A DNA stretch of 64,000 nt from Flavobacterium plurextorum (GTDB lineage: Bacteria; Bacteroidota; Bacteroidia; Flavobacteriales; Flavobacteriaceae): positions 29,960 through 93,959 of the forward strand of contig NZ_MUHD01000042.1 in assembly GCF_002217395.1 (NCBI RefSeq), written 5' to 3'. Below the pieces are notes generated by a model. That model was not told the origin of the DNA and did not search any database. It saw nothing but the letters and a program-made list of their open reading frames with translations. Numbering within the stretch: position 1 is the stretch's first letter; each line of letters begins with the position of its first letter. Positions 35,133 through 44,237 of this stretch are shown here, in pieces. A program made the position numbers and the translations under genes.

Positions 35133-35521
35133 AATTTAAAGTTACCAAAACACAGCATCTTTCTATAAAAGCGAAGATTAACGGTATATCTGGAAATTTC
35201 ATTTTAGATACCGGCGCATCAAATACTTGTATTGGTTTTGAAAGTATCGAACGTTTTGAACTGGCTGCAAAAAAATCTAAAACAAAAGCTTCTGGCGCGG
35301 GCGGAACCGGAATGGCAACACAAATTTCGGCACACAATCATTTGCAATTAGGAAGCTGGAAAAAGAAAGATTTCAGCATTGTAATTTTTGATCTTTCGCA
35401 CGTAAATGAAGCGTTAGAATCCTACAAAGCAAAACCCGTTCACGGCATTATTGGTGCTGATGTTTTACTTGAAGGTAAAGCGATTATCGATTATTTTAAT
35501 CATTATGTGTATTTGAAATAA
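35084..35521 (+). CDS. Retropepsin-like aspartic protease
   Basis: A 145-aa single-domain aspartyl protease. The active-site motif is DTGAS with Asp42 (FILDTGASNTC); the flap region follows (ASGAGGTGMATQIS), and the second conserved element is GIIGADVLLEGKAIIDY. One copy of the motif implies a homodimer, as in retroviral proteases. The gene overlaps the end of the CHAT gene by 49 nt in another frame, so expression is coupled. No signal peptide is visible, so it should be cytosolic. A proteolytic cascade with the CHAT protein is an inference from the overlap. Confidence 0.85.
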   Translation: MENLHEVLKKEKYKKIKFKVTKTQHLSIKAKINGISGNFILDTGASNTCIGFESIERFELAAKKSKTKASGAGGTGMATQISAHNHLQLGSWKKKDFSIVIFDLSHVNEALESYKAKPVHGIIGADVLLEGKAIIDYFNHYVYLK

Positions 35522-35570
35522 AATTCCAATATAAAAGTTCCAAATTCCAATCTTCAAAAAAATCAAATAA

Positions 35571-35604
35571 AAAATCCCAAACTCCTTTCGGAATTTGGGA
35601 TTTT
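35571..35604. terminator. Bidirectional terminator between retropepsin and RND pump genes
   Basis: AAAATCCCAAACTCC pairs with GGAATTTGGGATTTT (14 of 15 bp) around TTTC, with T and A runs on both sides. It shares its arms with the terminator at 22204. Confidence 0.87.
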
Positions 35605-35627
35605 TTCAATCTAAATTAAATCAACAA

Positions 35628-38600
35628 TTAATGGGTGTGTTTCGGATTAAAACCGTCTTCACTTACTTCTGTCGGCACATAATCAGCAAACATTTCAGCT
35701 TCGTAATCGATTTTTTCTCCTTTAGAGAATTTATGAATAATTTTCTCCATGATATTATAAATTACTGGAACTACAATTAAGGTTAGGAATAAAGAAGAAA
35801 TTAATCCTCCGATAATTACCCAAGCCAAACCGTTTTTCCACTCAGCTCCAGCTCCAGATGCTAATGCAATTGGGAACATACCAAATACCATCGCAATTGT
35901 CGTCATCAAAATCGGACGTAAACGAGCGTGATTTGCTTGAATTAATGCTGTTCTGATCGATTCTCCAGCTGCTCTACGCTGATTGGTATAATCGACAAGC
36001 ATGATCGCATTCTTACACACCAGACCAATCAACATGATGATCCCTAAAATGGTAAAGATATTTAATGAGTTGTTTGTTAATGCTAAGGCAAGCATCGCTC
36101 CAATAAACGAAAGCGGGATAGCAAATAATACGACGAATGGGTGCACGAAACTGTCATACAAACTCACCATTACAAGGTAAACTAAAATAATTGCAGCTAA
36201 TAATGCGATTCCTAAAGTACCAAATCCTTCAGATTGGTTCTCCATATCACCACCCCAAATATAGTTTACTCCAACTGGTTTTTTCAGCTTATCTAATTTT
36301 TCCTGCCATATTCCAACAATTGTACCTGAAGGAACTCCAACGTTTTGTCCTTTTACAGTTACAGATGCTGATTTGTCTCTACGCTCTAATTGGCTAGGTC
36401 CAGAACCTTCTGTAATATCTGCAAACTGTGACAATTTAATTTGCTGTCCAGCATTGTTTATGAAAATCAAGTTACTTACATCAGAAATACTTTTTCTGTC
36501 GAATGCATTATATCTAATGTTGATATCGTATTCGTATTCACCAGCTCTGTATTTACCATCTGTGTTTCCACTAAAAGCAGTTTGCATTGTTAAACCAACT
36601 GTTTGAAGTGTTAATCCTAAAGCAGCCATTTTATCACGGTCTACTTTTACGTTGATTTCAGGGTTTCCGTCTTCAACAGTCAATTTAATCTCTGTTGTTC
36701 CAGGAATTTTACGTAATTCAGCTTCTGCTAATTTTGCAAATGCCATTGCGCTTTCTGTTGATGGACCTGTTACAATTAATCCTAAGGTTGCATCTTCAGC
36801 TGTTCCTAAAATACCTACTGGTACTGTTTTTACTTTCGCTCCAACTAATACTTTTTCAAGTTTACGTTTAATTTTTGCTGCATAAACTGATGCGTCATCT
36901 TTACGATCTTTTTGATCAATCATTTTTACATCAATCTCTGCTTTGTAAGCTGTTGCTTGCGATGCTCCAAAACCTTCTGAAGTTTGTCCTACTGTCGTAA
37001 TTTGACTGTGAACGTATTCTTCATTTTTAAGGAATGCTTCAGCTTTTTGAGTCATGAAGTTGGTTTGTTCTAACGAAGCGTCTTTTGGCATTTCGATTTG
37101 AACTAAGAATTCTCCACTATCAGATGATGCAAAAAACTCTCCTCCAATGAAACCTCCGCCCATTAATCCAACTGTTGAAACTAAGAAAAGGACAATTACA
37201 ACAGCAAATGTTTTAATATAATGATCTAAACACCAAGTTAACAAATGAGAAACCCAGTTTGTGAAACGTGTTAAATATTCTTCGAAACCAAGAATGATTC
37301 TTCCAAATAAATTTTTCCCTTCAATATGCTCTAATTTCCCGAAACGAGATGACAACCAAGGAATAATAGTAAATGAAGCCAACAATGACAACATCGTTGA
37401 GATAATTACGGTAACACAGAATTGCGTAATAATATTAGATACTAAACCAGAACTCATTGCGATTGGCAAGAATACCACGACAATTACTAAAGTAATAGAA
37501 GTTACTGTACCACCAATTTCTGCAGTTCCATCATAAGATGCACGAATTCGGCTTTTACCCATTTCCATGTGCCTGTAGATATTTTCTAATACCACAATCG
37601 CATCATCGACCAGAATACCTACAACTAAAGACAATCCTAATAAACTCATTAAGTTTAAGGTATATCCCATTAAATAAATACCAATAAATGTAGCAATTAA
37701 AGATGCAGGAATAGATACCATTACAATCAATGAGTTTCTAATACTGTGAAGGAAGAACAACATTACAAAAGCAACAAGAACTACTGCAATTAATAAATCG
37801 TGTACTACAGAATCTGCTGCTTCAAGAGTAAATACTGTACTGTCTTTTGCAACTTCTAATTTTAACTGGTTTACTTTATAATCTTTTTCAAGAGTCGCAA
37901 TTGTTTTTAATAAATGCTCACTTACCGCCACGGCATTTGCATCAGATTGTTTTACGATTTGTAAAACGATTGCACTTTTTTGATCTACACGAGATATTTT
38001 TTCCGCAATTTTTTGTGTATCCTGAACATCAGCAATATCACTTAAACGAATTTGTATTCCGTTTTGAGAAGAAACTACTAAGTTTCTTAATTCGTCAACA
38101 CTTTTATATTTACCCGCTAAACGAATTAATATTTTTTGATTACGAGTTTGGATATTTCCTGTTGGGAAATCTAAGTTTGAAGTCAAAATATTTTGTTGCA
38201 CCTGCGGAACTGACAAGTTGTAACCCTGCATTTTTACTGCGTCAAGATTTACTTGAATTTCACGCTCTGATCCACCAATAATATTTACCTGAGCCACACC
38301 TTGTACACGAGATAAAATAGGCGCAATTTTTTTGTCAATTAAGTCATAAAATTCTGCTTCGTCCATTTTTCCGTTAGCACCAAGCGTCATAATTGGTAAA
38401 TCACTCAGCGAGAATTTTGTCAATGCCGGCGTTTTAACATCATCTGGTAAATCACTAATGATGGCATTAATTTTTCGCTGTGCATCATTTAAAGAGAAAT
38501 CGACTTTTGCGTTTGATGTTAATGTAATCGATACGATCGATAAACTTTCATACGATTTAGAGTCAATTTTCTTGACATTTTCTAAGGATGCGATCGCGTC

Positions 38601-38804
38601 CTCAATTTTCTTGGTCACAGTATTTTCAACCTCACTTGGAGAAGCTCCAGGATAAACGGTAGAAATAGTAATAACGTTTTGTTCAAACTTCGGGATCAGC
38701 TCGTAGCCTAGCTGGCTGTAACTGAACAATCCACCAAGTGTTAGAATTGTAAACAATACAATTACTAACGACGGACGTTTTATGGATATTTCGGCTAATT
38801 TCAT
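35628..38804 (-). CDS. RND efflux pump, inner-membrane permease (HAE1/AcrB type)
   Basis: A 1058-aa, 12-helix proton-driven exporter. The start ISIKRPSLVIVLFTILTLGG and the helix-4 aspartate pair in GLSLVVGILVDDAIVVLENI are diagnostic for the hydrophobe/amphiphile efflux group. Two large periplasmic loops lie between helices 1-2 and 7-8. It is the last gene of the minus-strand operon tetR-tolC-adaptor-pump. A 90-nt gap with short imperfect repeats separates it from the adaptor. Substrates cannot be predicted from sequence alone. Confidence 0.95.
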   Translation of the reverse strand: MKLAEISIKRPSLVIVLFTILTLGGLFSYSQLGYELIPKFEQNVITISTVYPGASPSEVENTVTKKIEDAIASLENVKKIDSKSYESLSIVSITLTSNAKVDFSLNDAQRKINAIISDLPDDVKTPALTKFSLSDLPIMTLGANGKMDEAEFYDLIDKKIAPILSRVQGVAQVNIIGGSEREIQVNLDAVKMQGYNLSVPQVQQNILTSNLDFPTGNIQTRNQKILIRLAGKYKSVDELRNLVVSSQNGIQIRLSDIADVQDTQKIAEKISRVDQKSAIVLQIVKQSDANAVAVSEHLLKTIATLEKDYKVNQLKLEVAKDSTVFTLEAADSVVHDLLIAVVLVAFVMLFFLHSIRNSLIVMVSIPASLIATFIGIYLMGYTLNLMSLLGLSLVVGILVDDAIVVLENIYRHMEMGKSRIRASYDGTAEIGGTVTSITLVIVVVFLPIAMSSGLVSNIITQFCVTVIISTMLSLLASFTIIPWLSSRFGKLEHIEGKNLFGRIILGFEEYLTRFTNWVSHLLTWCLDHYIKTFAVVIVLFLVSTVGLMGGGFIGGEFFASSDSGEFLVQIEMPKDASLEQTNFMTQKAEAFLKNEEYVHSQITTVGQTSEGFGASQATAYKAEIDVKMIDQKDRKDDASVYAAKIKRKLEKVLVGAKVKTVPVGILGTAEDATLGLIVTGPSTESAMAFAKLAEAELRKIPGTTEIKLTVEDGNPEINVKVDRDKMAALGLTLQTVGLTMQTAFSGNTDGKYRAGEYEYDINIRYNAFDRKSISDVSNLIFINNAGQQIKLSQFADITEGSGPSQLERRDKSASVTVKGQNVGVPSGTIVGIWQEKLDKLKKPVGVNYIWGGDMENQSEGFGTLGIALLAAIILVYLVMVSLYDSFVHPFVVLFAIPLSFIGAMLALALTNNSLNIFTILGIIMLIGLVCKNAIMLVDYTNQRRAAGESIRTALIQANHARLRPILMTTIAMVFGMFPIALASGAGAEWKNGLAWVIIGGLISSLFLTLIVVPVIYNIMEKIIHKFSKGEKIDYEAEMFADYVPTEVSEDGFNPKHTH

Positions 38805-38894
38805 ATTTGTTGCTTTATGCTGTGGGCTGTACGCTATAGGCTTTAGACTTTTTAAAGGGCTTAAAGCTTATAGCTTACGGCTTAAAGCCAATAA

Positions 38895-39962
38895 TTATTT
38901 AATAATTTCTACTGTATTTCCGTCTTGTAAGTTAATCTGTCCTGTAACGATTACTTTTTCTCCATCAGATAAACCATTGATAACCTCAACTTTATCACCC
39001 AAAATTCTACCTGCAGTTACTTTTCTTAATTTTGCAATACCATTTTCAGCTACAAAAATTTCGTTGCTGCTTACACTTCCAACAAACGCGTTTCTAGGTA
39101 CAACCATCATGCTTTGTTTTTGTTGTTTTGATGCAAAATTTGCAGTTCCGTACATACCTGCTTTTAGGTCGTTGTTGGTATTGTTTGCAATTTCGATTTC
39201 AACAGGAAAGTTTAAAGACTCATCAGCTTTTGCGGCAATGAAAGTAATTTTTCCAGAAAAAGTTTTATCAGGATATACACTTGCAGTAATATTAACATGA
39301 TCTCCTAATTTTAAACTTGTTACTTGGTTTTCGTTTACAGTAACAATAAGTTTTAGTTTAGAAACATTTACAATGTCAAACAATGCAGTTGCAGGCATAC
39401 CTGTTAAGATAGATCCCGGCTCAATGTATTTTTTATTGATAAAACCGTTAATCGGCGCTTTTACTTTAGTATCTCCAACATTGATATTTGCTTGTTTAAG
39501 GTTAGACTCAGCATTTGTTAAAGCTAACTTTGCCTGATCTAATTGTTGTTTAGTAACACCACCTGTTTTAAAAGCATTTTCGTATCTGTTGTAATCAGAT
39601 TTTGCATTTTGATATGCTGCTTGTGCTTGTTGCGCGCTTACATTGATTACATCACCTCTCATGGTTAACAATGTTTGACCTACACGTACATAATCACCTT
39701 CTTTAGCTAAAACGCTGATTACTTTTCCAGATTTCTCAGCTGAGAATGTTAATTCTTGAATAGGCTGAAAGTTTCCGTTTGCAACAAAATCTAATGAAAC
39801 TTCTTCAGTTTTTACTGGTGAAACTTTTACTGAAACTGCTGCATTTTTTTCTGCAACAATATCTGTTTTTTCTTTATTTTCTTTCTTATTATTATTTAAG
39901 ACATACCCAATCGCCCCCAGTGCTGCGATTATGATTACGATTGTTATAATAGTTTTCTTCAT
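38895..39962 (-). CDS. RND efflux periplasmic adaptor (MFP)
   Basis: A 355-aa adaptor with an N-terminal membrane segment (IITIVIIIAALGAIGYVL). The halves of the lipoyl-like domain (LAKEGDYVRVGQTLLTMRGD and KVKAPINGFINKKYIEPGSI) flank a short coiled hairpin (AYQNAKSDYNRYENAFKTGG). It bridges the pump and the TolC channel. It starts 9 nt after the tolC stop, so they are cotranscribed. Confidence 0.94.
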   Translation of the reverse strand: MKKTIITIVIIIAALGAIGYVLNNNKKENKEKTDIVAEKNAAVSVKVSPVKTEEVSLDFVANGNFQPIQELTFSAEKSGKVISVLAKEGDYVRVGQTLLTMRGDVINVSAQQAQAAYQNAKSDYNRYENAFKTGGVTKQQLDQAKLALTNAESNLKQANINVGDTKVKAPINGFINKKYIEPGSILTGMPATALFDIVNVSKLKLIVTVNENQVTSLKLGDHVNITASVYPDKTFSGKITFIAAKADESLNFPVEIEIANNTNNDLKAGMYGTANFASKQQKQSMMVVPRNAFVGSVSSNEIFVAENGIAKLRKVTAGRILGDKVEVINGLSDGEKVIVTGQINLQDGNTVEIIK

Positions 39963-39971
39963 TGTAATTAG

Positions 39972-41306
39972 TTATTTAATAAGAGATTTAAGTTCGCCTT
40001 TTGATTTGATTAAAGATATTTCGGCAATTTTATAATTTAAAACTGCTCTGGTAAAATTATTTTGAGCTTCAAGAGATGCATTTTCAGCATCCAGTAAATC
40101 TGTTAATGATGCTAATCCTTGAAGATAATTATTTTTTGTATTGCTTAAAATCTCAGTCGCCAAACGCATGTTCTCTTTTTGATTCTTTATTGTAACAAGG
40201 TTATTGTCAATTTGAGCCATTGCATTTCTGTAATCTAAATCAAGCGAAAGTTTAGTGTCTTTAATATCTTCTTGAAGCGATCTGATTTCTACATCAGCCT
40301 GTCTTACTTTTGCACGAGTTCCAAAACCTGTAAAAATTGGCACATGTAAATTCAATCCAATTGCAGAGAAATCTGACCAGTACACGCCATTTGAAGGTTT
40401 TGCAAACCAAGGCATGTTAGGACCTTGACCAATATAATTGTAACCTGCAGTCAGCGAAAGTGTTGGATAATATCCTGCTTCAACTGCTTTTTTATTGAAT
40501 ACTAAAAGCTCCTCTTGTTTTTTCAAAAGTAAATACTCTGTTCTGTTTTCGATATTTGGTAACTCTGTTAATGAAGCAGGTACAACTTCAAATTTTTCTT
40601 TAGGCATATCAATTACAGTTTCAATAGGCATTCCCATGTAAAACTTCAAAGCATTTTCCTGTAATGTAATTTGATTTTTAATTTGCTGACGCTCCGTATC
40701 AATGTTTGACATTTTTACAATAATACGATCCAAGTCAATTTTCTTAGCCAAACCATTATCAAACTGTCCTTTTACAATATCACGAACTTTAGTAGTATTA
40801 ACATAATTACTATCTAATAGAACTAATCGTTCTCTTTGTACATATACAGAATAATAGTTGTTTGCAACTCTTTCAATTACCTGCTCTTCTGTTAACTGAT
40901 CGTTTATTTGATAAAACTCACGAGTAGATTTTGCTGCTCTTAATCCTGTAAAAACAGATTGATCAAAAATTGCCTGAGTCAAAGAAACTCCTGCAGTTGA
41001 TGTCCATTTTTGACCAAATGCCGCTTGAATAGTAGTTCCAGGCTGACCAAATCCTGCACCATCAATAACCGTTGTTTGAATAATTGGATTATGAGTTAAA
41101 TTTCCATTAGCAGAAATTTGAGGTAATGCTCGTGAACGTATTTCCTGAATTTTGTACTCACTATTTTCAACCTGTAATTTTGCTTTTTTAGCATCGGCTT
41201 TATTTTGAAGCGCATAATTAAGTGCGTCTTTCAAGGTTAAAGTTGTTACTTGCGCATTGACCGATAAGCCAATTGTACACAAAAATATAAGAACTATTCG
41301 TTTCAT
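39972..41306 (-). CDS. TolC family outer-membrane efflux channel
   Basis: A 444-aa protein with a signal peptide (IFLCTIGLSVNAQ) and two OEP repeats, each with long helices (LTLKDALNYALQNKADAKKA; the second near 310-430 with DLLDAENASLEAQNNF). It forms the trimeric exit duct for the RND pump in this operon. The gene begins 60 nt after the tetR stop. It might also serve the HlyD/PCAT peptide exporter, which has no TolC of its own in this window; that is speculation. Confidence 0.93.
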   Translation of the reverse strand: MKRIVLIFLCTIGLSVNAQVTTLTLKDALNYALQNKADAKKAKLQVENSEYKIQEIRSRALPQISANGNLTHNPIIQTTVIDGAGFGQPGTTIQAAFGQKWTSTAGVSLTQAIFDQSVFTGLRAAKSTREFYQINDQLTEEQVIERVANNYYSVYVQRERLVLLDSNYVNTTKVRDIVKGQFDNGLAKKIDLDRIIVKMSNIDTERQQIKNQITLQENALKFYMGMPIETVIDMPKEKFEVVPASLTELPNIENRTEYLLLKKQEELLVFNKKAVEAGYYPTLSLTAGYNYIGQGPNMPWFAKPSNGVYWSDFSAIGLNLHVPIFTGFGTRAKVRQADVEIRSLQEDIKDTKLSLDLDYRNAMAQIDNNLVTIKNQKENMRLATEILSNTKNNYLQGLASLTDLLDAENASLEAQNNFTRAVLNYKIAEISLIKSKGELKSLIK

Positions 41307-41366
41307 ATGAAGTTAAAATTTATTTTGGATTGATGATTTAAAAATCATGTTTATATAGTTTGATGA

Positions 41367-41966
41367 TTATGCTCTAACTTTTTCGAGTTGTTTTTCTAAT
41401 TCAGCTATTCCTTTTTCTGTCGCCATTGCTCTGGAATGGTACTCCAAAGCTTCCAATTCTATTTCCTGCGCTTCTCTTTCAGAAACAGTAGTTTCGTTTA
41501 TATGAAAAATTAAAGTGTAATAAAACTTCACATAAATGTCAATATTTAAATCGGGGCGATATAAACCTTCGCGAATTCCTTTTTCAATATTCTCTCTAAA
41601 ATACTGTGTACATTGTTCGATTTCGTACGACAATACATTTTGATAAATTTCTGGGTAATGTTTCTTTAACTGATAAATTGGCGATGTATCTGTATTGTTT
41701 TTAAACATATCACGGAACATCTCTCTAATTTCAAAATTCTCTTGAATCGCGTTGAAGTTCTTTGCTACAATAGTGTCAATTATTCCATGCACTTGTTTAT
41801 GAACCGTCGAAGTACTTTCTTCAATTAAAACTTCTTTATTACAGAAATACTTGTAAATCGTTTTTTTCGAAATACACATTTCACCCGCAATATCATCCAT
41901 CGTAACGCTCTTAAAGCCAAGCTTTAAAAAAAGCTCACTAGCCTTCGAAATAATTTTCTCTTTCAT
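41367..41966 (-). CDS. TetR family repressor of the efflux operon
   Basis: A 199-aa regulator. The N-terminal HTH is clear (ISKASELFLKLGFKSVTMDD then ISKKTIYKYFCNKE); the C-terminal ligand domain is variable. It is the first gene of the efflux operon and has an operator, GGAAACT-N14-AGTTTCC, 35 nt before its start, over its own promoter. Two more copies precede yceI. It is therefore expected to repress itself, the pump and yceI until a ligand binds. The ligand is probably a pump substrate. Confidence 0.92.
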   Translation of the reverse strand: MKEKIISKASELFLKLGFKSVTMDDIAGEMCISKKTIYKYFCNKEVLIEESTSTVHKQVHGIIDTIVAKNFNAIQENFEIREMFRDMFKNNTDTSPIYQLKKHYPEIYQNVLSYEIEQCTQYFRENIEKGIREGLYRPDLNIDIYVKFYYTLIFHINETTVSEREAQEIELEALEYHSRAMATEKGIAELEKQLEKVRA

Positions 41967-41988
41967 TTTAATTTTCCGACTTGCATCA

Positions 41989-42028
41989 CAAATATACTTA
42001 GGAAACTAAAATCTAAAAAATAGTTTCC
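41989..42028 (-). promoter_or_regulatory. tetR operon promoter with TetR operator
   Basis: On the minus strand, TATATTTG (plus positions 41989-41996) is the -7 element. Upstream after a 4-nt gap lies the palindrome GGAAACT-N14-AGTTTCC (42001-42028), covering the spacer and the -33 region. No good -33 TTG is seen. Binding of a dimer here would block RNA polymerase. Confidence 0.8.
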
Positions 42029-42074
42029 ATTATATTTGTAATAATTTTACATTAAATTATACTTTCTGTAAGAT

Positions 42075-42596
42075 TTATATACTAAATTCTAAGTTTGCAA
42101 TCAGCTTAATATCTTTGCCTAATGCTAAACCTCCGTTATGATTAAATGAATTATAATCAAGTCCAAAATCCTGACGTCTAATATCTCCTTTAATTTCAAA
42201 AGCAACTTTTCGCTCTCCATTATAAGTATTAACGCCAATAAATTCTGCATCAAGTTCTACAACTTTAGTCACATCTTTTATCGTTAAATCGCCTTTAAAA
42301 AAGTTAATATTATTATTCACTTTTTGAAATGAAGTCGATTTAAAACTGATGATTGGATGCTCATCTACATCAAAAAAATCTTGAAGCTGCAAATAAGTAT
42401 CTATCTGCTGAAAGCTTTCATTTTTATTATTTATATCCAGTGAAAATTCAACCGACGCATCTTCAATTTCATTGTCTTCGATATTCACATAACCGCCAAA
42501 TTTATTTGTTGTTCCTCCTAAATAAGCAATTATCGAATGTCTCATTTTTATTAAAACATCTGATTGTGTCGAATCTAAAGTCCATGTTGTTTTCAT
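42075..42596 (-). CDS. YceI family lipid-binding protein
   Basis: A 173-aa YceI-domain protein: TWTLDSTQSDVLIKMRHSII at the start, FSLDINNKNESFQQIDTYLQ and FKGDLTIKDVTKVVELDAEF in the body. YceI folds are lipocalin-like barrels that bind polyisoprenoid lipids such as quinones or polyprenyl phosphates. No signal peptide is seen, so it may be cytoplasmic, unlike E. coli YceI. Its promoter has two TetR operators and a polyprenyl synthase gene is divergent, suggesting an isoprenoid connection. Confidence 0.9.
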   Translation of the reverse strand: MKTTWTLDSTQSDVLIKMRHSIIAYLGGTTNKFGGYVNIEDNEIEDASVEFSLDINNKNESFQQIDTYLQLQDFFDVDEHPIISFKSTSFQKVNNNINFFKGDLTIKDVTKVVELDAEFIGVNTYNGERKVAFEIKGDIRRQDFGLDYNSFNHNGGLALGKDIKLIANLEFSI

Positions 42597-42641
42597 AAAT
42601 ATTTGATTTTATTGAGTTTATAGCTTCCTCAAACCTCTTAC

Positions 42642-42721
42642 GGAAACTTTTACAGTGTTTATAGTTTCCAAATTAACGGTGCAAATATAAACAGGAAACT
42701 CTAAACACCAAAAAAGTTTCC
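42642..42721 (-). promoter_or_regulatory. yceI promoter with two TetR operators
   Basis: Two further copies of GGAAACT-N14-AGTTTCC, at 42642-42669 and 42694-42721. Between them on the minus strand is -7 TATATTTG (42682-42689), with TTG at 42709-42711, a 19-nt spacer. The upstream operator starts 4 nt from the -7 element, exactly as at tetR, and covers the -33. The other operator lies over the early transcribed region. Confidence 0.85.
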
Positions 42722-42834
42722 GTGTTTTTTTTAAAATAATTTTAACTTGTTAAGAATTAATACATTTAATGACAATTTTAGGCGGAAACTATACTTTTGG
42801 AATTTTAAGGCAGAAATAATTCATTAATGAATTG

Positions 42835-42842
42835 TATCTTTG
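42835..42842 (+). promoter_or_regulatory. Putative -7 element of the polyprenyl synthase gene
   Basis: TATCTTTG, 21 nt before the ATG. A lone GGAAACT half-site (42784-42790) lies upstream next to TACTTTTG (42792-42799), without a partner half-site. Confidence 0.5.
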
Positions 42843-42863
42843 AGGCTCATAAATTAGAATTTC

Positions 42864-43838
42864 ATGCACGATATAAGTCAATACCAGGATTTTTTTATTG
42901 ATTATTTAAAAAAACAAGACATACACAAAGAACCCGGGAATCTTTATGAACCTATTGAATACATTTTAGGACTTGGCGGTAAACGCATACGACCAGTACT
43001 GACTTTAATGGCTTCTGAAGTTTTTGACACTACTTATAAAACGGCACTTCCGGCAGCAATGGCTGTTGAAGTTTTTCATAACTTCTCGTTAGTTCATGAT
43101 GACATTATGGATGATGCACCTTTGAGAAGAGGACAAATAACGGTTCATGAAAAATGGAATTTGAATACTGGAATTCTTTCTGGTGACGCGATGCTTATTT
43201 TAGCTTATCAGTATTTTGAACAATATGAACCCACTGTTTTTAGAGACTTAGCAAAACTTTTTAGCAAAACTGCGCTCGAAGTATGCGAAGGACAACAATG
43301 GGATGTTGATTTTGAAAACCGAAACGATGTTACTATTCCAGAATACCTAAAAATGATCGAATACAAAACTGCTGTTCTTGTAGCCGCAGCAATGAAAATG
43401 GGAGCAATTGTTGCCAAAACTTCAGAAAAAGAAGGTGATTTGATTTATGATTTTGGACTAAATTTAGGTTTAGCTTTTCAGCTTCAAGACGATTATCTTG
43501 ATGCTTTTGGAGATCCTGAAACTTTTGGAAAACAAGTTGGCGGCGATATTATCGAGAACAAAAAAACCTATTTATACTTAAAAGCATTAGAATTCTCGAC
43601 TCCTGAAAAAGGGGATGAATTACAAAAATTATTCAGCGTTCAATTAGAAGATAATTCAGAGAAAATCGAAAAAGTAAAAGCCATTTTCAACGAGTCAGGC
43701 GCCTCAAAAACAACGCAGGAAACTATCGAAATGTATACTCTTAAAGCTTTTGAAACTTTGGAAAAAATGGAAATCAGCCCAGAAAAGAAAAATGTTTTAA
43801 GAACTTTCGGAGAGAATTTAATGGATAGAAAAGTTTAG
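42864..43838 (+). CDS. Polyprenyl (trans-isoprenyl) diphosphate synthase
   Basis: A 324-aa cytosolic chain-elongating enzyme using farnesyl-PP and isopentenyl-PP. The first Asp-rich motif is Asp79-Asp80-x-x-Asp83 (LVHDDIMDDAPLRRG) and the second Asp209-Asp210-x-x-Asp213 (FQLQDDYLDAFGD). GGKRIRPVL near residue 40 binds diphosphate. It probably makes the side chain of menaquinone or a shorter prenyl product; chain length cannot be fixed here. A small gene follows after 45 nt. Confidence 0.93.
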   Translation: MHDISQYQDFFIDYLKKQDIHKEPGNLYEPIEYILGLGGKRIRPVLTLMASEVFDTTYKTALPAAMAVEVFHNFSLVHDDIMDDAPLRRGQITVHEKWNLNTGILSGDAMLILAYQYFEQYEPTVFRDLAKLFSKTALEVCEGQQWDVDFENRNDVTIPEYLKMIEYKTAVLVAAAMKMGAIVAKTSEKEGDLIYDFGLNLGLAFQLQDDYLDAFGDPETFGKQVGGDIIENKKTYLYLKALEFSTPEKGDELQKLFSVQLEDNSEKIEKVKAIFNESGASKTTQETIEMYTLKAFETLEKMEISPEKKNVLRTFGENLMDRKV

Positions 43839-43883
43839 TTTTTCTTTTACAAATCAGCAATTTAAAATCACAAATCTAATTAA

Positions 43884-44237
43884 ATGTATATTACTCCATT
43901 AAATAGTGATTTATTATTTGAAGAAGCCCAAAAGGAATCTTTATATTTAAACTTGATTGAGCAGATCAACAAAGATTTTAATTTAGCCAATGAAGGAATC
44001 GATTTTCCGTTAAGTGTTTCTCCCGAAGAATTAAAAATTCAGCTTCACGAAAAAATCTACCGAATGATTCAGTACAAATTTGCTGAATACTTAAATCTGC
44101 TTTACATTATTGATGTTTCTGAAGAACAAATCAAAAAGCTCGACGGTTCAGATTTAGTCATTCTTGCCGAACAGGTTTCTTTTTTAATCCTAAAAAGAGA
44201 ATGGCAAAAGGTTTGGTTTAGAAATTATTACAAGTAA
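43884..44237 (+). CDS. Hypothetical protein downstream of polyprenyl synthase
   Basis: A 117-aa soluble, mostly helical protein (ESLYLNLIEQINKDFNLANE, ELKIQLHEKIYRMIQYKFAE) ending VWFRNYYK. No signal peptide, membrane helix or known motif is seen. It is probably cotranscribed with the polyprenyl synthase. It is not recognised; no function can be offered. Confidence 0.72.
   Translation: MYITPLNSDLLFEEAQKESLYLNLIEQINKDFNLANEGIDFPLSVSPEELKIQLHEKIYRMIQYKFAEYLNLLYIIDVSEEQIKKLDGSDLVILAEQVSFLILKREWQKVWFRNYYK

Noticed and set aside
35084..35521. Retropepsin as part of a retroelement
   Set aside because: No reverse transcriptase, integrase or repeats flank it; single-domain bacterial retropepsins are common.
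42784..42790. Fourth TetR operator at the polyprenyl synthase gene
   Set aside because: Only one GGAAACT half-site is present; the position where the second arm should lie reads TTAAGGC.
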